Position numbers and translations under genes: made by a program
Shown: in pieces, positions 8,488 through 17,574 of the stretch
Numbering within the stretch: position 1 is the first letter of the stretch
Layout of the letters: the number at the start of each line of letters is the position of its first letter
Notes under the pieces: generated by a model
What the model was told of the DNA's origin: nothing
What the model saw: the letters and a program-made list of their open reading frames with translations, nothing else
The model's database searches: none
Assembly: GCA_017395085.1 (NCBI GenBank)
Contig: JAFPWF010000035.1
Coordinates: 1 to 43,609, forward strand
DNA: 43,609 bases
Reading direction: 5' to 3'
Origin: Oscillospiraceae bacterium
Lineage (GTDB): Bacteria; Bacillota; Clostridia; Oscillospirales; Oscillospiraceae

Positions 8488-9537
8488 TCAAGATTCTTCG
8501 ATCAGTTCCATCAGCCTAGCGAGCAATTCCTCATATGGATACGTTCCAAGCACTTCGCCTTTCCGGAACAAGATCCCCCTTTCTTTCCCGCCGGCGATCC
8601 CGTAGTCAGCTTCCCTTGCCTCTCCCGGGCCGTTTACCACACAACCCATCACGGCAACGGTAATATCCCGGTCGAGATTACGCACTCTGTTTTCCACTTC
8701 CTCTGCAAGAGCGATCAGGTTGATTTCCGTTCGCCCGCAGGTCGGGCAGGAAACGAATTTGACTCCGCCCGTGCGCAAGCCGGCCGCTTTCAAAATGGCA
8801 ATTCCGGCAGAGACCTCACGGACAGGGTCGGCCGTCAGTGAAACACGGATGGTGTTTCCGATCTCTTCGCTGAGAAGGGTCCCGATCCCGACAGCGGACT
8901 GGATGGTTCCGTTCCATTCGGTTCCGGTTTCCGTGACTCCCAAATGAAGCGGGAACGGAAACTCCTCCGCCGCCAGGCGATATGCCGCAATCGTCAGCGG
9001 TACTGTCGACGACTTCAGAGACAAGCAGATATCCTCAAAACCATACTTCAGCAGGAGTGCCGCATGGCGTCTCGCACTCTCCACCATTGCTTCCGGACAG
9101 GGGTGGCCGTATTTTTCCAAAAGCGGCTTTTCCAGGCTGCCGGCATTCACGCCGATACGGATCGGAATTTTCCTCTCACGGCATGATTCTGCCACAGCCT
9201 TGACGTTCTCTTCTCCGCCGATGTTCCCGGGATTAATACGGATCTTATCGATGCCGCGTTCAGCGCACAGCAATGCCAGCCGATAATCAAAATGAATATC
9301 CGCAACAAGGGGCACGTCTGTTCTGTTTTTGATCTCTTCAATGGCAAATGCCGAACGTTCGTCCGGCACAGCAAGGCGGACAATGTCAACGCCGGCGGCA
9401 CGCAGTGCACGAATCTGGGTGACCGTTGCTTCCACATCCCAGGTTTTGGTATTGCACATGCTTTGCACGGTAACCGGAGCATCGCCGCCGATATAAACCT
9501 TGCCGACGCGAATTTGTGTTGTTTCGGTACGCTTCAT
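8488..9537 (-). CDS. ispG: 4-hydroxy-3-methylbut-2-enyl diphosphate synthase
   Basis: IspG (GcpE) converts methylerythritol cyclodiphosphate to HMBPP, the penultimate step of the MEP isoprenoid pathway. Seen: N-terminal TIM-barrel sequence VQSMCNTKTWDVEAT, then the [4Fe-4S] ligands in CPTCGRTEINL and MGCVVNGPGEA in the C-terminal domain. The 349-aa length is normal for the bacterial two-domain form. ATG at 9537 follows GGAGG by 5-6 nt. It lies 14 nt after rseP; dxr of the same pathway is two genes upstream, and the order dxr-rseP-ispG-polC is common in Clostridia. Needs reduced ferredoxin or flavodoxin as electron donor. Confidence 0.97.
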   Translation of the reverse strand: MKRTETTQIRVGKVYIGGDAPVTVQSMCNTKTWDVEATVTQIRALRAAGVDIVRLAVPDERSAFAIEEIKNRTDVPLVADIHFDYRLALLCAERGIDKIRINPGNIGGEENVKAVAESCRERKIPIRIGVNAGSLEKPLLEKYGHPCPEAMVESARRHAALLLKYGFEDICLSLKSSTVPLTIAAYRLAAEEFPFPLHLGVTETGTEWNGTIQSAVGIGTLLSEEIGNTIRVSLTADPVREVSAGIAILKAAGLRTGGVKFVSCPTCGRTEINLIALAEEVENRVRNLDRDITVAVMGCVVNGPGEAREADYGIAGGKERGILFRKGEVLGTYPYEELLARLMELIEES

Positions 9538-9551
9538 GGGTTCCTCCGAAG

Positions 9552-10607
9552 CTACTGAAAGATTTTGAAGATGTCCTGGAACATGATGACCGCCATCAGG
9601 GTAAGCAGCAGCACCATTCCGGCCGCGTGAATGTAACCTTCATACTTCGGATTCATCTTTTTGCCGGTCACGGCACAGATTACCGTTGAAACCAGCAGCA
9701 GGAATACCCTGCCGCCGTCCAGGGCGGGAATCGGCAGCATATTCATGATGGCAAGATTGACGGCGATAAAGGCTGCCAGATACAGAATATCAAAGACTCC
9801 GTCCGATACGCTTTCCGCGTTTTCGCCGGTTTCCGCCATCAGTTCCACAATTCCGACCGGCCCCGACATTTCCTTCAGTCCGACCTCACCATTCACAAGC
9901 ATCCGGAGGCTTACCCAGACCATCCGTCCGAACTCCATGGCAGTATTCCAGGTATGACGCAGTTTGACCGGAAATGTCGCTTCTTCGTATCCGAAATTAA
10001 AGCCGAAGAGTTCCCGATCCTGGCCCTCATACTGTCTCGGCGTCATTTCAAAGTCTTTCAGCCGAACCGTTTTCCCGTCGCGTATCAGAACCAGATCATA
10101 GACGCCGTCTCCGTCCCGAAGAAGGTCGCCCACATCGTAGTACTGGTAAACCCGTTTCCCGTTGATTTTCACAAAACGGTCGCCGACCTGCAGGGCATCC
10201 GCACCCTCATAAGGGCAACCGTCAAGAAAACTGTCAATCGTAGGAGAAAGAAACGCTCCTGCTCCCAGATACAGGAAGAAAATGATCAGAATCCCAAGCA
10301 GAAAATTGTTGAAGGAACCCGCACAGAGAATCAGCAGACGTTTCCAGACATTCTGGGAAGTAAATGCACGCGGATCTTCCGAATCGCCGTCCTCGCCCTC
10401 CATCGCGCAGTATCCGCCCAGCGGAATTCCGCGCAGAGCATAAAGAGTTTCCCCTCTCTGCCTTTTCCAAATAGCCGGTCCCATGCCCACGGAGAATTCA
10501 TTGACTTTCACCCCGCAAAGCTTGGCCGCAAGGAAGTGCCCGAACTCGTGCACTGCAATCAGCACGCCGAAAATCAGGATTCCGAATAAAACATATGCCG
10601 CTGTCAT
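9552..10607 (-). CDS. rseP: Site-2 intramembrane metalloprotease RseP
   Basis: Zinc protease that cuts substrates inside the membrane, such as anti-sigma factors and remnant signal peptides. Seen: the HEFGH zinc motif at residues 20-24 in the first membrane segment, one PDZ domain (ALQVGDRFVKINGKRV) in the middle, and the second zinc-site motif MLPIPALDGGRV near the C-terminus between further membrane segments. The 351-aa length with one PDZ is typical of Gram-positive RseP/RasP. ATG at 10607 lies 4 nt after the dxr stop, preceded by GGAGAG. No partner anti-sigma factor is in this operon. Confidence 0.95.
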   Translation of the reverse strand: MTAAYVLFGILIFGVLIAVHEFGHFLAAKLCGVKVNEFSVGMGPAIWKRQRGETLYALRGIPLGGYCAMEGEDGDSEDPRAFTSQNVWKRLLILCAGSFNNFLLGILIIFFLYLGAGAFLSPTIDSFLDGCPYEGADALQVGDRFVKINGKRVYQYYDVGDLLRDGDGVYDLVLIRDGKTVRLKDFEMTPRQYEGQDRELFGFNFGYEEATFPVKLRHTWNTAMEFGRMVWVSLRMLVNGEVGLKEMSGPVGIVELMAETGENAESVSDGVFDILYLAAFIAVNLAIMNMLPIPALDGGRVFLLLVSTVICAVTGKKMNPKYEGYIHAAGMVLLLTLMAVIMFQDIFKIFQ

Positions 10608-10611
10608 TCGT

Positions 10612-11760
10612 TTACTCTCCGGTCACACGGTGTACATACTTTCTTGCCGCTTCATCCGCAAGAAGGATCGTTTCCAGAGAACCAGCATCATCACCGGCGA
10701 CTTCCGAAACCGCACCGGCTGCCAGATCATAGATCCGGTTAAAGCCGATTTTTCCCTTCAGAAACAGATGGACCGCCTCCTCGTTAGCGGCACTCATTAC
10801 ACAGCCAGCAGTGCCGCCGCGGCGGGCACAGTCCATGGCAAGCTTCAGGCACGGAAACTCTTCCAGATCCGGCGCCTCGAAAGTCAGATTCTGCATCGCA
10901 GTAAAATCAAGCCGGGAAAACATGGAGGGGATTCTATGCGGCCAGGTCAACGCCAGCTGAATCGGCAGACCCATGTCGGGAACGCCCATCTGTGCAATTA
11001 CCGTTCCGTCAACAAGTTCCACCATGGAGTGGATCACGCTTTGCGGATGAACCACAACCTGAATGACGTCCGGTGTTACACGGAAAAGACGCATGGCCTC
11101 GATGAATTCCAGCCCTTTGTTCATCAGCGTTGCACTGTCTACCGATATTTTTGCACCCATGTTCCACTTCGGATGTTTTACCGCTTCCGCCGGGGTGATG
11201 TGTTCCAAATCCGCACGTTTTCTGCCGCGAAAGGGCCCGCCGGAGCATGTCAGCAGGATTTTACGCAGTTCTCCGGGGCCTCTGCCGGTCAGGCACTGAA
11301 AAATCGCCGAATGCTCGGAATCCACCGGGATAATTTCCGCTCCCGTTTCGGAGGCTCTCTGCATTACTAGTTCTCCTGCGCAGACCAAAGTCTCTTTGTT
11401 TGCAAGAGCAATGCGCTTTCTGGCATCAATGGCGGCAAGCGTCGGCTTTAAACCGACGGCGCCGGAAACAGCAGTAACGACACAGTCAACGGAAGAAAGT
11501 GTTGCCGCTTCGATCAATCCATCCATTCCGCTGCCGACACGAATATCCGTATCGGCAAGGGCTGTCTTCAGTTCTCCGGCTGCCCCTTCGTCATAAACTG
11601 CCACAAATTCCGGATGAAACTTTCTGGCCTGCTCCTCCAGACGGTCAATCTGGCGATTGGCTGTCAGCGCCGCCACGCGAATCCCGGTGTAATCCGCAAC
11701 CGCAGCAGTCTGCCGGCCGATCGAACCGGTGCAGCCAAGAATTGAAATGCTTTGTACCAT
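10612..11760 (-). CDS. dxr: 1-deoxy-D-xylulose 5-phosphate reductoisomerase
   Basis: Dxr makes methylerythritol 4-phosphate, the first committed step of the MEP pathway, using NADPH and a divalent metal. Seen: N-terminal dinucleotide-binding motif ILGCTGSIGRQT, LANKETLV, the metal-site region PVDSEHSAIFQ and a WNMGAKISVDSATLMNKG block. The reading frame is open to 11808, but ATG 11760 is chosen: it follows a GGGGG ribosome site, sits just ahead of the conserved first beta strand and avoids overlap with uppS, giving 382 aa. uppS ends only 19 nt upstream, so the cdsA gene usually found between them is missing. Confidence 0.96.
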   Translation of the reverse strand: MVQSISILGCTGSIGRQTAAVADYTGIRVAALTANRQIDRLEEQARKFHPEFVAVYDEGAAGELKTALADTDIRVGSGMDGLIEAATLSSVDCVVTAVSGAVGLKPTLAAIDARKRIALANKETLVCAGELVMQRASETGAEIIPVDSEHSAIFQCLTGRGPGELRKILLTCSGGPFRGRKRADLEHITPAEAVKHPKWNMGAKISVDSATLMNKGLEFIEAMRLFRVTPDVIQVVVHPQSVIHSMVELVDGTVIAQMGVPDMGLPIQLALTWPHRIPSMFSRLDFTAMQNLTFEAPDLEEFPCLKLAMDCARRGGTAGCVMSAANEEAVHLFLKGKIGFNRIYDLAAGAVSEVAGDDAGSLETILLADEAARKYVHRVTGE

Positions 11761-11779
11761 AAAAACCCCCAGTGGTTTC

Positions 11780-12511
11780 TCAGCGGAGTCCGCCGTAACG
11801 TCGGTCACGATTCATATATGCGGCAATGGCCCTGTCCAGCTCGCCAGTCGTGAAATCCGGCCACAGGACATCCGTAAAATAGAATTCGGAATATGCGCAC
11901 TGCCACAGCAGAAAGTTGGAAATGCGAAGCTCGCCGCCCGGCCGGATCAAAAGATCCGGGTCCGGAATACCCGCAGAATAGAGGTAGCTTCCGAATCTTT
12001 CCTCAGTCAGCGGCTCGCTGACGACTCCGTCACGGAAATCGCGCGCATAGCGTTCCGCCGCCTGAATCAGTTCGGCTCGGCCGCCGTAATTCAGACAGAT
12101 GTTAGCCTGAAAACCGTCGTAATGTTCAGAGATTTCATTCGTACGGGCAACCAGTTCCTGTAGTTCTCCGGGCAGTCCGCTGACATCGCCGAAGACGCGC
12201 ATTTTGATTCCGTCGCGCTCCATCGTTTCGATCGCTTCATGCAGATACTTGCCGAGAAGGCGCATGATGGTCCTGACCTCTTCCATGGGGCGTTTCCAGT
12301 TTTCCGTTGAGAACGCATATACCGTCAGATAGTCAAGCCCGATATCCCTGCAGTAATAAGCGATTTTACGGAAGTTTTCGGAACCGGCAGAATGCCCCGC
12401 AGTGCGCGGAAGCCCCCTCTGTTTTGCCCAGCGGCCGTTTCCGTCCAGTATAATCGCAACATGGCGGGGGAACCCGTCCCCCGCCTGCTCTGTTTTCATT
12501 CCTGATGCCAT
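11780..12511 (-). CDS. uppS: Isoprenyl (undecaprenyl) diphosphate synthase
   Basis: Cis-prenyltransferase that builds undecaprenyl diphosphate, the lipid carrier for peptidoglycan and other wall polymers. Seen: HVAIILDGNGRWAK at 17-30 with catalytic D23, the GHSAG block, and the C-terminal PDLLIRPGGELRISNFLLWQ signature. 243 aa, normal length. ATG 12511 overlaps the frr stop in TGATG, which favours this start over the internal ATG at 12499. It consumes the isoprenoid units that dxr and ispG in the same operon help to make. Confidence 0.96.
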   Translation of the reverse strand: MASGMKTEQAGDGFPRHVAIILDGNGRWAKQRGLPRTAGHSAGSENFRKIAYYCRDIGLDYLTVYAFSTENWKRPMEEVRTIMRLLGKYLHEAIETMERDGIKMRVFGDVSGLPGELQELVARTNEISEHYDGFQANICLNYGGRAELIQAAERYARDFRDGVVSEPLTEERFGSYLYSAGIPDPDLLIRPGGELRISNFLLWQCAYSEFYFTDVLWPDFTTGELDRAIAAYMNRDRRYGGLR

Positions 12512-13062
12512 CAGATTTCCGTCAGCTCTTTTTCTTTCTTTTCCGTAATCTTGTCGATTTCCTTGATGAAGTCATCCGTCAGCTTCTGAATATCCTTTTC
12601 GGCGATCTTGTAATCATCTTCCGTGATCTCAGAACTCTTCTGCTGTTTTTTCAGCTTCTCGATCGCATCCCGGCGGATGTTGCGGATGGCAACCTTGCTC
12701 TCCTCCCCATACTTGCGGGTCTGCTTGGCAAGATCTTTGCGGCGTTCTTCGGTAAGCGGCGGGAAGACCAGGCGGATGCATCTGCCGTCATTCTGAGGAT
12801 TGATTCCCAGGTCCGAGGCAAGAATCGCCCGTTCGATTCCCTTCAGCAGGCTGCTGTCCCAAGGCTGAATCAGGAGTGAGCGGGGATCCGGGGTCGCAAT
12901 GGTTGCAACCTGCTGAATGGGCGTTGGTGAGCCGTAGTAGTCCACCTGAATCTGATCCAGAACAGCGGCATTGGCACGACCGGCCCGGATCGTCGCAAGC
13001 TGAGAAGTCAGTGCGTCACAGGTCTTTTTCATTTTGTTTTCAAATTCCGGGTAATCTGACAT
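12511..13062 (-). CDS. frr: Ribosome recycling factor
   Basis: RRF splits post-termination ribosomes with EF-G. The 183-aa protein is full length. Seen: IRAGRANAAVLDQIQVDYYG in the N-terminal helix/loop and the C-terminal lysine- and glutamate-rich helix ending KEKELTEI. The ATG has AGGAGG eight nt upstream. The gap to pyrH (13063-13127) contains a small CCGTC/GACGG hairpin with no T-run. The stop shares one base with the uppS start. The pyrH-frr-uppS order is the classical one. Confidence 0.97.
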   Translation of the reverse strand: MSDYPEFENKMKKTCDALTSQLATIRAGRANAAVLDQIQVDYYGSPTPIQQVATIATPDPRSLLIQPWDSSLLKGIERAILASDLGINPQNDGRCIRLVFPPLTEERRKDLAKQTRKYGEESKVAIRNIRRDAIEKLKKQQKSSEITEDDYKIAEKDIQKLTDDFIKEIDKITEKKEKELTEI

Positions 13063-13127
13063 CGTTCAAATCCTCCTGTAAACAGTAATATTTGTTATAA
13101 GATCCGTCCGGGAAGACGGCAGAATAC

Positions 13128-13838
13128 TCAGTGAACCAGTGTTCCGACGGCCTCGCCGTTCAGAACCCGGACAATATTCTCCGGATCTGCAAGGGCAAAC
13201 ACAATGACGGGAATGCCGTTATCCATTGCAAGGCTTGTCGCGGTGGAGTCCATCACCTGCAGCCTGCGTGCAAGTACTTCATCATAACTGATTTCGTCAA
13301 ATCGCACGGCATCCGGATTCTTTTTGGGATCCGCGGAATAAACACCGTCGATGTTTTTAGCCAGCAGAATTGCGTCTGCACCGATTTCAGCCGCACGCAA
13401 TGCCGCGGCTGTATCCGTGGAAAAGAACGGATGACCTGTCCCACAGGCAAACAGAACGACTTTTCCCTCTTCCAGATACTCAAGCGCTTTGCGTACATCA
13501 TGCCGCTCGCCCACGCTCTGGATCTCAACGGCCGTCATCACGCGTGCATCCACTCCGCACTGACGGAACACATCGGAAACCGCCAGGCAGTTCATCGCAG
13601 TGGCAAGCATACCCATGCGGTCCGCGCTGACACGCTCAATCTTGCCGGCACCGTCTTTTACACCGCGCCAGAAGTTTCCGCCGCCGATGACAATTCCCAC
13701 CTGAACTCCCATCTTGAGACAGCGCTTTACGCTTTCACAGACCTCCGTGACAAACGCAATGTCATATCCGGTTCCCTTTCCTCCGCTCAGTGCTTCGCCG
13801 CTGATTTTGATCAAAACACGCCGATATTTTCCACCCAT
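13128..13838 (-). CDS. pyrH: UMP kinase
   Basis: Bacterial UMP kinase of the amino acid kinase fold, converting UMP to UDP; normally a GTP-activated, UTP-inhibited hexamer. Seen: RVLIKISGEALSGG at the N-terminus, IVIGGGNFWRG (nucleotide binding), DRMGMLATAMN and a C-terminal GT(L)VH end. 236 aa, normal. AAAGGA lies 11-12 nt before ATG 13838. It has its own promoter in the gap after the Nudix gene. rpsB and tsf, which usually precede pyrH, are not here; clpE and a Nudix gene take their place. Confidence 0.97.
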   Translation of the reverse strand: MGGKYRRVLIKISGEALSGGKGTGYDIAFVTEVCESVKRCLKMGVQVGIVIGGGNFWRGVKDGAGKIERVSADRMGMLATAMNCLAVSDVFRQCGVDARVMTAVEIQSVGERHDVRKALEYLEEGKVVLFACGTGHPFFSTDTAAALRAAEIGADAILLAKNIDGVYSADPKKNPDAVRFDEISYDEVLARRLQVMDSTATSLAMDNGIPVIVFALADPENIVRVLNGEAVGTLVH

Positions 13839-13885
13839 GTCAGCATAGTTCCTTTCCCATCGTACTCATCGTATTCGCGTGTAAC

Positions 13886-13914
13886 AGTGTAGCACAACAC
13901 ATCGACCTTGACAA
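13886..13914 (-). promoter_or_regulatory. Promoter of pyrH-frr-uppS-dxr-rseP-ispG-polC
   Basis: On the minus strand, TTGTCA (13909-13914), a 17-nt spacer and TACACT (13886-13891), with TGC before the -10 box (extended -10). It fills most of the only sizeable gap in this stretch (13839-13920), so pyrH and the genes after it can be transcribed independently of clpE. Confidence 0.65.
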
Positions 13915-13920
13915 CCGCTT

Positions 13921-14394
13921 TTAAATCTCCATAACTCTTCCATTCAGCTCCGCGCCGGTCAGCAGATCGCCTCGGTAACAGAGCTTCAGAGAGAAAAACG
14001 GTTCGTTGTTTTCCATCATCCGAAGGAAAATCCGGTCTCCTTCCCACAGGTCCGGCAAAGATGCCAGAGCTGATTTTTCGATCCACTCCAGTGATCCTTC
14101 GTCACATTCACGCAGCGAACCGTGGAAGTCTTCGGAATGGAACAGGTGCATGTATTCCGTTCCCCATTCGTCCGAGACGAAGGTCACAATCCCGCAGTAA
14201 CGCCAACTGCCGAGGGTCAGGCCGGTTTCCTCCCGCACTTCACGCAACAGGCAGTTTTCCGGGCTCTCACCCTCTTCAAACTTTCCGCCGATGCCGATCC
14301 ACTTGTCACGGTTCAGATCATTCTCTTTTTTGATCCGGTGAAGCATCAAATAGCATCCGTCACGCTCCAGATAACAGAGCGTCGTATTGCGCAT
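13921..14394 (-). CDS. Nudix hydrolase, MutT/8-oxo-dGTPase-like
   Basis: Small pyrophosphohydrolase. Seen: a perfect Nudix box (G-x5-E-x7-REVxEExGL) formed by GKFEEGESPENCLLREVREE plus TGL, preceded by DKWIGIGGKFE, a hallmark of the MutT/YjhB-like 8-oxo-dGTP diphosphatase group. Start ATG 14394 is chosen because the conserved MRNTTLCYLERDG begins there, 2 nt after the clpE stop; an in-frame ATG at 14412 would overlap clpE. About 157 aa. Probable role: cleaning oxidised nucleotides from the pool. Substrate assignment within the Nudix superfamily is tentative. Confidence 0.88.
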   Translation of the reverse strand: MRNTTLCYLERDGCYLMLHRIKKENDLNRDKWIGIGGKFEEGESPENCLLREVREETGLTLGSWRYCGIVTFVSDEWGTEYMHLFHSEDFHGSLRECDEGSLEWIEKSALASLPDLWEGDRIFLRMMENNEPFFSLKLCYRGDLLTGAELNGRVMEI

Positions 14395-14396
14395 GT

Positions 14397-16811
14397 TCAG
14401 CCTGCTGTGCATGGAATTTCCGCTGCTTTCTTTCCAACGGTACAGAGAATATGCTCCTCGTCCGCGGTGAGTGCAATTGCCTGAATTTCGGTTCCGCGGG
14501 CTTCTATTATGCGGGCGGCGATCTCGTCTTCCACTTCCTTCTGGATCAGGCGTCTGAGATTCCTGGCGCCGTAAACCGTCGAGTATCCTTTTCTGACCAG
14601 ATACGCGGGAACGCTGTCATCCCAGCTCAGTTCGATTCCGTTTCCTGCCAGGACATCCCGCACCTCTTCCAGCATGAGTACCGCAATCGAAGCGAAGTCT
14701 TCCTCAGTCAGGCTGTTGAAGCAGATGATTTCATCCACGCGGTTCAGAAATTCCGGACGCAGGAAGTCATTCAGCGCTTTCAGAGCCTTCTCTCGGCCCA
14801 TGTCACCGACCGTGCCGCCAAAGCCCACGGTGGCCGTATTCGTATTGCTGCCTGCATTGGTGGTCATCACAATGATGGTATTCTCAAAATTGACGGTTCT
14901 TCCCTGCGCATCCGTGATTCTGCCGTCATCAAGAATCTGAAGCAGTATATTCATCACATCGGGATGCGCTTTTTCAATTTCATCAAAGAGCACAACGGAA
15001 TAAGGCTTCCGGCGGATCTTCTCCGTCAGCTGGCCGGCCTCGTCATACCCCACATATCCCGGAGGCGAACCGATAATCCGCGAAACGGAAAACTTCTCCA
15101 TGAACTCAGACATATCCAGGCGGATCAGACTCTCCGGGCTGTCGAACATATCGGCGGCAAGGCGTTTCACCAGCTCCGTTTTTCCGACGCCGGACCCTCC
15201 GACAAAAATAAAGCTGACCGGTTTCCGTTTCACTTTCAGCCCGACACGGCCGCGGCGGATCGCGGCGCACAGGGTGTCGATTGCCTCGTCCTGCCCGACC
15301 ACATGTTTCTTGAGTCTCTCATTCAGGCCTGCCAGACGTTCCAGCTCATCCTCTTTGATCGAAGAAGCTGGAATTCTGGTCCAAAGCTCAATGATTCGTG
15401 CCAGATTATCCACGGTCAGTGCCGGGCGGGGTCTGGCATTCAGTTCCTTCAGTTCCTCTTCCCGCTGCATTTCGCGGCTTCTGAGTTCCGCAATCCGTGC
15501 GTAACGCTGATCGAGCATCTCATCGGTCAGTTCCATTCCCTGGGGCGCATCGGCGCTCATCAGCGCCTCGCGCTCAAATCGCAGGTTCTCCAAATCCCGT
15601 TCCAGCTCCATCCGCCGATTGATGTCCGGGTGCTTGAGATTGACATCCGAGCAGGCTTCATCCAGCAGGTCGATCGCCTTATCCGGGAGGAAGCGGTCGG
15701 TAATATACCGTTCACTCATGGTGACGGCTTTTTCGCACATTTCGTCCGGAACCGTCACTCCGTGGAATTCTTCATAATAGTGGGCAATCCCCTTGAGAAT
15801 CAGGATGCTGTCCTCTATGGACGGCTCGTTGACCGTAACCGGCTGGAAACGGCGTTCCAGGGCGGAATCTTTTTCAATATGCTTCCGGTATTCCGTAAAG
15901 GTTGTCGCACCGATGACCTGGATTTCGCCGCGAGATAAGGCCGGCTTGAGAATATTGGCGGCGTTCATGCTGCCCTCGGCATCTCCGGCACCGACGATCG
16001 TGTGGACCTCATCTATGACAAGGATAATATTCCCCTGCTTCCTGATTTCTTCGATCAGGCCTTTCATCCGGCTTTCAAACTGGCCGCGAAACTGAGTTCC
16101 CGCAACCAGCGACGTCAGATCCAGCAGGAAGATTTCTTTCTGGAGCAGTTTTGCCGGAACATTACCCATGGCAATACGCTGAGCCAGCCCCTCGGCAATG
16201 GCGGTCTTCCCGACACCCGGTTCACCGATCAGGCAGGGGTTGTTTTTCTGTCTTCGGTTCAGGATCTGGATCACTCGTTCCAGTTCTTCCTCACGGCCGA
16301 TCATGGTATCCAGCTTCCCGGCACGCGCACGCGCGGTCAGATCAATGCAGTAGTTATCCAGGAACTTGCGCTTCGGCTGTTTCCCGTTCTGCCGCTGTGC
16401 CTGTCCGGGTGTTTCACTGCGTTCACGGCTGCGGCCCGGCGTCTCGTGAGGCTGATCCTGTGAAGAAGAGCCTTGCTGCACGGGCCCGTCGCCGGATCGG
16501 AACGCGTCCAGAATCTTCCCGAAAAACGGAAAAGTTGCCGTTTTCCCGTCGTCGTCTTCTTCGCTGTCGCTGTCGTCCGTACCGATGAGATCTTCCACCC
16601 CGCTCAAGGCATTCATCATTTCCCCGGAAAGGTTGTCCAGATCTTCGTCGGAGATTCCCATTTTGGTCAGGATATCGTCCACAGGTTTGATGCGGAGTTC
16701 TCTTGCGCACTTCAGGCAGAGTCCTTCGCTTTTAGACTGTCCGTTTTCTATTTTGGTGATAAACACGACTGCGGGATTCTTCCCGCAGCGTGAGCACATA
16801 CTTGCCTGCAT
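14397..16811 (-). CDS. clpE: ATP-dependent Clp protease ATP-binding subunit, ClpE type
   Basis: AAA+ unfoldase that feeds ClpP. Seen: an N-terminal zinc finger with C6/C9 and C32/C35 (MCSRCG ... LCLKCA) in place of the Clp-N repeat, as in ClpE. A low-complexity acidic and glutamine-rich linker (about 75-150) follows, then AAA-1 with GEPGVGKT (196-203) and DEVHTIVGAG, a short coiled-coil middle region, and AAA-2 with GGSGVGKT and DEIEKAHPDV. A VGF loop in the second AAA domain fits the ClpP-docking tripeptide. 804 aa. GCGAGGT precedes the ATG. In Bacillus, clpE is under CtsR control; no CtsR heptad repeat was recognised in the 39-nt gap upstream. Confidence 0.9.
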   Translation of the reverse strand: MQASMCSRCGKNPAVVFITKIENGQSKSEGLCLKCARELRIKPVDDILTKMGISDEDLDNLSGEMMNALSGVEDLIGTDDSDSEEDDDGKTATFPFFGKILDAFRSGDGPVQQGSSSQDQPHETPGRSRERSETPGQAQRQNGKQPKRKFLDNYCIDLTARARAGKLDTMIGREEELERVIQILNRRQKNNPCLIGEPGVGKTAIAEGLAQRIAMGNVPAKLLQKEIFLLDLTSLVAGTQFRGQFESRMKGLIEEIRKQGNIILVIDEVHTIVGAGDAEGSMNAANILKPALSRGEIQVIGATTFTEYRKHIEKDSALERRFQPVTVNEPSIEDSILILKGIAHYYEEFHGVTVPDEMCEKAVTMSERYITDRFLPDKAIDLLDEACSDVNLKHPDINRRMELERDLENLRFEREALMSADAPQGMELTDEMLDQRYARIAELRSREMQREEELKELNARPRPALTVDNLARIIELWTRIPASSIKEDELERLAGLNERLKKHVVGQDEAIDTLCAAIRRGRVGLKVKRKPVSFIFVGGSGVGKTELVKRLAADMFDSPESLIRLDMSEFMEKFSVSRIIGSPPGYVGYDEAGQLTEKIRRKPYSVVLFDEIEKAHPDVMNILLQILDDGRITDAQGRTVNFENTIIVMTTNAGSNTNTATVGFGGTVGDMGREKALKALNDFLRPEFLNRVDEIICFNSLTEEDFASIAVLMLEEVRDVLAGNGIELSWDDSVPAYLVRKGYSTVYGARNLRRLIQKEVEDEIAARIIEARGTEIQAIALTADEEHILCTVGKKAAEIPCTAG

Positions 16812-16850
16812 GGTTACCTCGCCATTATCAGAGTTGGGTTCTTACAAACC

Positions 16851-17570
16851 TCAGAGAAGTCCGTTCGTAAGGAAACGGAACGTCATAAAAAAACGCGCCA
16901 GAAGGGTCTTTTCCAGTGTGCCTCTGCCGATAATGAGCCCGAGGAAACTCAGCAGCCAGCACAGAAGCACACAGTACAAAAAGCCTTTTACAAAGCCCAT
17001 CAGGGCTCCGCCGAGTTCATCGAGCAGTTCCATGCTGTCCGGCAGCCGGAATACCAGCCCGCCGATATTGCTGATTGCCACCAGCAGGATCAAAATCAAA
17101 AGGAAGCAGAGTGCCAAACCCATCACATAAGTGATTGTATCGCAAAGGATGCTGACAACGGCCTCGGTCATCGACACGCCGTTCTGATCGGAATACCGGA
17201 CTGAGCGTTCTGCCAGTTCCTCTGCACGTTCTTCATGGAAGCCTGTTTCCTCCATGCAAAACACCGCATAATCATAGCGCAGTGAGCTGTCGCTTTCCAG
17301 CACATCCTCCAGAGACAGGTCCGTGGAACCGTAGCCCATCTCTTCTAGAACCGCACTGCGGGTTTTCTGGGAATCGATGTAGCCGTCCACAAAGGGTTCC
17401 AGAACCGGAACCGCTTCCGAAGCGTAATTGTCGGAAAGAGAGCTTCCTGCCAGGAGTGCAATAATAATTGCGAAAATCCCGGCAATCCCGCCAATCAGGC
17501 CGCGCTTATATCCGTCCCAAATGCAGAGCGCGACAATCAGCAGCAAAAGCAGATCAAGAATGATGTTCAA
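16851..17570 (-). CDS. CvpA family membrane protein
   Basis: Polytopic membrane protein of the CvpA/colicin V production family, present widely in Firmicutes with no settled function. Seen: N-terminal hydrophobic segment with ALCIWDGYKRGLIGG, the family's signature DGYKRG loop, then a second segment. A long extracytoplasmic acidic loop and two more hydrophobic segments near the C-terminus follow. Start is uncertain: TTG 17570 lies 4 nt after the truA stop and just before the first membrane segment; a GTG at 17612 is in frame but overlaps truA and lacks a ribosome site. Probably co-transcribed with truA. Confidence 0.8.
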   Translation of the reverse strand: MNIILDLLLLLIVALCIWDGYKRGLIGGIAGIFAIIIALLAGSSLSDNYASEAVPVLEPFVDGYIDSQKTRSAVLEEMGYGSTDLSLEDVLESDSSLRYDYAVFCMEETGFHEERAEELAERSVRYSDQNGVSMTEAVVSILCDTITYVMGLALCFLLILILLVAISNIGGLVFRLPDSMELLDELGGALMGFVKGFLYCVLLCWLLSFLGLIIGRGTLEKTLLARFFMTFRFLTNGLL

Positions 17571-17574
17571 GCGT

